Assembly: GCA_964588285.1 (NCBI GenBank)
Contig: CAZPNX010000030.1
Span: 1 to 25,698 of the forward strand
Direction: 5' to 3'
Source of the DNA: CAZPNX01 sp964588285
GTDB taxonomy: Bacteria > Edwardsbacteria > AC1 > EtOH8
DNA length: 25,698 nucleotides
In this document: positions 22,966 through 25,698 of the stretch, in pieces
Layout of the letters: each line of letters starts with the position of its first letter
Numbering within the stretch: position 1 is the first letter of the stretch
Program-made: the position numbers and the translations under genes
The notes under the pieces: model-generated
Seen by the model: only the letters and a program-made list of their open reading frames with translations
Database searches by the model: none
What the model was told of the DNA's origin: nothing

Positions 22966-25497
22966 TTATCTCAGCATCACCATTTTCCTGGTGTCCGAAA
23001 ACGCCCCGGCGCTCAGCCTGTAAAGATAAACGCCGTTGGCAACTTGTTTGCCTTGGTTATCCTTTCCGTTCCACTTCACGCTGTAGTAGCCGGGTTCTTG
23101 TCTTCCGGCGACAAGCGTTTTAACCAGCTGGCCGGATATATTGTAGACTTTCAGCCTCACCTCGGAAACGACAGGCAGCGCATAGGAAATGCTGGTGACG
23201 GCCCGGCACGGGTTGGGCGCGTTCTGGGAAAGTCCGAAGACAGAAGGTATCGGCGGCATCTCTGTAGAAGCGTAAGGATCGGAGTCGTTTTTGAACCCAC
23301 CTCCCCATAATGGCATGAAATGCACGATGCCATACGCCGGATTATCGCAGCCGTCCCATATCTGCAAGGCAACGGTGTCCGGATGCATGGCCCCCCAATA
23401 ATTGTTCTTGGCAAAAATATCCATGGAGCTGTTGTTGTATATCTGATACGGCTTGTTACCGATAAAGATGTTGCGGCCGCCGGCATCATCGGCCCCGAAC
23501 ACCGGCTGGGCGGCGTTAAATATCTTGACCCCGCTTTCCCGGCTCTGGGCAATATAGGCGTTTCTAAATACAGGCGTGCTTTGGCCGTCGCAGACAACCG
23601 CGGTTCCGTTGTTTATAAAGGTATCGTCCTTGCATTCGGCGGTGGAAAGGCCGGTGAAATGCATCCCCGACCGGTTGCCTTCAAAATACGAAGATTTTAT
23701 GCCGCCGCGCGCCCCTTCCGACAACATCAGGCCGGCCTCGGAATTGCCGAGGAATCGGCATCCCTTCATGTCATACTGGCTTTTGGCCGCCAATCCAACG
23801 CGGTTGTTTCCGAATACAACGTCCTTGAGCTCGATCTTCCTGTTCTCGACGCTGTTGATGCCGCACACCGCATCCTTTACAACAACGTTCTTGAACTCCC
23901 TCGGCCTGCTGCGGAAGGCGGCTTTGGCAACCTCGATGGCAATACGGCTTTCCCCGGACATGGACAGGGTGATCCCGCCCCAGTCGCCCGGCTGGGCGTC
24001 AGGGGCATCCGAGCAGAACACCACTGGCGGCTGGCCTGGCTTGCCGGAAATGTCTAGTTCGCCGTGGACGATCAGCTCGGTCTTTGACGGGTCCAGGCCC
24101 GAGGCCGAGGCATCCATGTTGGCGGCAAACCTTATGGTTGTTCCCGCTTCTATTTGCAACGTGCCGTCGGAAGGCACCACTACGTCGCCGGCCAGGGAGA
24201 CTGTCCCCGACCAAACGGCGTCCGCCTCCAGCACACCCCAGAGATAGAACGGCTCGAAATCGACCGGACCGCATGACGGACTTTCATCGTCGTCGTATAT
24301 TCTGGAGTCTATCTCCAAAGGATCCTTGCTGTTCCAGTAATTGCCCTCGGCCATCATGGCCCCGGGCGCGTTGTGATACAGTTCATATTCGTGGTTGCCA
24401 TACAGCCTGTTGCCGCCGTCATCGCCCTTGAACTCGTTGCCCAGGTTGCCCAGGTTTACAAGCCCGGAATTCAGAGCATGGACGATGACGCCGTACCTGG
24501 CGTTCTTCTCGAAACGGTTGTTCACCCCGATGACTTCCAGGTTGGGGTCCATGTCGGCTGAAACCGAAAACCCGACCTGGTTTCCATCAACAAAGGAATT
24601 TCCCCTTAGCCAGAACATCAGCTTGTTCGTGGCGTTTCTGCCGTAGCGTGTGCAGCGTGCGCCGGCAAAATTGCCCAGGAAAGTGTTATTTTCGATCTGC
24701 GCAAGCGACGGTTCCGTCAGATTCCGGTACCCTATGCTGATGCCGGCCAGCTCCCAGGGCCAGTTGTAAACACCGCCGTTGTTGATGAAGGTGTTCCCGG
24801 CAATGGCGATATTGAGCGAAGTGGCCATCAGGTCCATCCCCTGGAATACGTTGTTCTCGAAGGTGTTTCCGGTTATGGTTCCGCGTATTGCTCCGCTGCT
24901 GTAAAAGCCGGTGTAATTTTCGCGTATGGTGTTGCCGGTCACCGTCAGGTTAGACTCGTAGGCGACAATCCCTGTGCCGATTGTGCCTGTAGAATCCCTC
25001 CCCTTTTGTGACGAGGAATCGCCCAGCGCCTTGAGCAACGCCATCATGTTTTTGGACTCATAGCCGTTGTTGGCAATGAGGTTGTCGCTTATCTGGGCTG
25101 AACTCTGCCGGCAATATATGCCTGCGCCCAGATTGTTCGTTATGCTGTTCCCTTTTATCAACGGATTCCCGCCGACAACGGATATCCCTTCGCTGCAGTA
25201 CCGTATTGAACTTTGTTCAATGACAGGCGAGCTGCCGTCGCAGGTCAAAGCGATTACGGCGTTTTCTATGACGCAATGCTTCAACTGGGCAGTGCCGCCG
25301 GGCTCGATGCGGATGCCGTGCCAGTCCGCTTCACGTGATGAAGCTTCTGACGATATGAACCTGACGCTGTCGCCGGATGCACCATCTGCCAGCAAGCTGC
25401 CTTTGACTATGATTTCGCACTTTCCCTCATCGACGCCGCTATGCAGCAGGTCCTTGTTGGCGGCGAAGACGACCTCGGTGCCGGGCTTGACGGTCAA
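22966..25497 (-). CDS. Large secreted parallel beta-helix (NosD-like) protein with FlgD/Por-type C-terminal domain
   Basis: 843 aa from a TTG at 25497, but that start is only a placeholder because homologous-looking coding continues upstream in the same frame to 25653. Two long runs of right-handed beta-helix rungs (I-x-x-N-x-I-x-x-N and GN-x-F-x-x-N patterns, e.g. NPLIKGNSITNNLGAGIYC and SYFEGNRSGMHFTG), each ending in a GNYWN/NNYWG segment, make two halves (~1-420 and ~425-745). Between them WSGTVSLAGDVVVPSDGTL resembles the WHGRVFIDGDITIDPGVTL stretch just upstream of the start, so the protein is a tandem duplication. The last ~85 residues (from NAPNP) are a FlgD-like/Por-secretion C-terminal domain ending RKMVMLR. 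Probably surface-exposed; a carbohydrate-related or adhesive role is inferred. No catalytic site identified. Confidence 0.85.
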   Translation of the reverse strand: MTVKPGTEVVFAANKDLLHSGVDEGKCEIIVKGSLLADGASGDSVRFISSEASSREADWHGIRIEPGGTAQLKHCVIENAVIALTCDGSSPVIEQSSIRYCSEGISVVGGNPLIKGNSITNNLGAGIYCRQSSAQISDNLIANNGYESKNMMALLKALGDSSSQKGRDSTGTIGTGIVAYESNLTVTGNTIRENYTGFYSSGAIRGTITGNTFENNVFQGMDLMATSLNIAIAGNTFINNGGVYNWPWELAGISIGYRNLTEPSLAQIENNTFLGNFAGARCTRYGRNATNKLMFWLRGNSFVDGNQVGFSVSADMDPNLEVIGVNNRFEKNARYGVIVHALNSGLVNLGNLGNEFKGDDGGNRLYGNHEYELYHNAPGAMMAEGNYWNSKDPLEIDSRIYDDDESPSCGPVDFEPFYLWGVLEADAVWSGTVSLAGDVVVPSDGTLQIEAGTTIRFAANMDASASGLDPSKTELIVHGELDISGKPGQPPVVFCSDAPDAQPGDWGGITLSMSGESRIAIEVAKAAFRSRPREFKNVVVKDAVCGINSVENRKIELKDVVFGNNRVGLAAKSQYDMKGCRFLGNSEAGLMLSEGARGGIKSSYFEGNRSGMHFTGLSTAECKDDTFINNGTAVVCDGQSTPVFRNAYIAQSRESGVKIFNAAQPVFGADDAGGRNIFIGNKPYQIYNNSSMDIFAKNNYWGAMHPDTVALQIWDGCDNPAYGIVHFMPLWGGGFKNDSDPYASTEMPPIPSVFGLSQNAPNPCRAVTSISYALPVVSEVRLKVYNISGQLVKTLVAGRQEPGYYSVKWNGKDNQGKQVANGVYLYRLSAGAFSDTRKMVMLR

Positions 25498-25698
25498 CGT
25501 GACGCCGGGATCAATCGTTATGTCGCCATCAATGAAAACCCGGCCATGCCAAGTGGCGTCCGAGGTTATATGGCCCAGATGCTGTATCTCCAGGCCATAA
25601 CGCCCGGTGCGGGCAAAATCATGCTTATAGGTGCCCCATTCTATTTTAAATGATTATCCCATTGCTTCAGGAATGTCACCCCTATCGGTTAGACTATC
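25498..25698 (-). other. In-frame upstream coding of the beta-helix gene and the window edge
   Basis: The frame of the beta-helix gene is open from 25497 up to 25653 (TAA at 25656-25654). The translated stretch includes TGRYGLEIQHLGHITSDATW and FIDGDITIDPGVTL, clear protein of the same type. No ATG, GTG or TTG lies between, apart from the TTG at 25497. Beyond the TAA the same frame reads DSLTDRGDIPEAMG. A neighbouring frame reads VTFLKQWDNHLK and ends in a TAG at 25643-25641 inside the run TTTAAAATAG, where one base would join the frames. The 5' end is therefore broken, non-ATG-initiated, or mis-sequenced. Confidence 0.55.

Noticed and set aside
1..25698. CRISPR arrays, tRNA, rRNA, insertion sequences or prophage genes
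   Set aside because: Scanned for regularly spaced repeats, cloverleaf-like segments and transposase or phage proteins; none seen. The short repeats present are irregular palindromes, not arrays.

Overview
The window looks like chromosomal DNA from an uncultured, GC-rich, probably Gram-negative bacterium with an anaerobic type of redox metabolism. Three things point this way. Two large secreted proteins end in FlgD/Por-secretion-like C-terminal domains, several genes encode lipoproteins or exported repeat proteins, and there is a soluble NuoE/NuoF/NuoG-type redox complex with a GltD/NfnB-like insertion. This mix is typical of candidate phyla around the FCB/WOR-3/TA06/Edwardsbacteria assemblage. 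That placement is inference from gene content, and no rRNA or tRNA was seen to test it. UGA is a normal stop codon here (several genes end in TGA).

Layout. Only the first two genes are on the + strand: a 5'-truncated secreted metallo-beta-lactamase-fold protein (1-1319) and a zinc phospholipase C-like lipoprotein (1385-2308), closed by a strong terminator. Everything from 2563 to the right edge is on the - strand. Read in the direction of transcription (right to left), the order is: a large secreted beta-helix protein; archease; NuoE; an exported unknown; a WG-repeat protein; NuoF/HydB; a small membrane-protein gene broken by an in-frame TGA; a 73-aa unknown; a 1177-aa NuoG/GltD/NuoG fusion; RbfA; NrnA; a tiny zinc-ribbon protein; NAD kinase; an Ig-plus-beta-propeller lipoprotein; CheC; an HD-domain phosphohydrolase; RecN; a CsgG-like/coiled-coil protein; and a SulP transporter fused to STAS and cNMP-binding domains.

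The functional centre is the NuoE + NuoF + NuoG/GltD set. It carries an NADH/FMN site (NuoF), a second flavin/NAD(P)H site of GltD type inside the large subunit, many Fe-S clusters, and a molybdopterin-type domain that appears catalytically dead. It is best read as a soluble, possibly electron-bifurcating NADH/NADPH/ferredoxin oxidoreductase. Unusually, its three genes are separated by genes for exported repeat proteins and small proteins.

The second theme is short dispersed palindromic repeats. They sit in the intergenic gaps (7659-7738, 13590-13712, 17860-18063, 19879-19945), often directly behind stop codons. One appears to have inserted in frame inside the nrnA coding sequence (about 12911-12935), sharing a 12-base core with an intergenic copy at 17925-17936.
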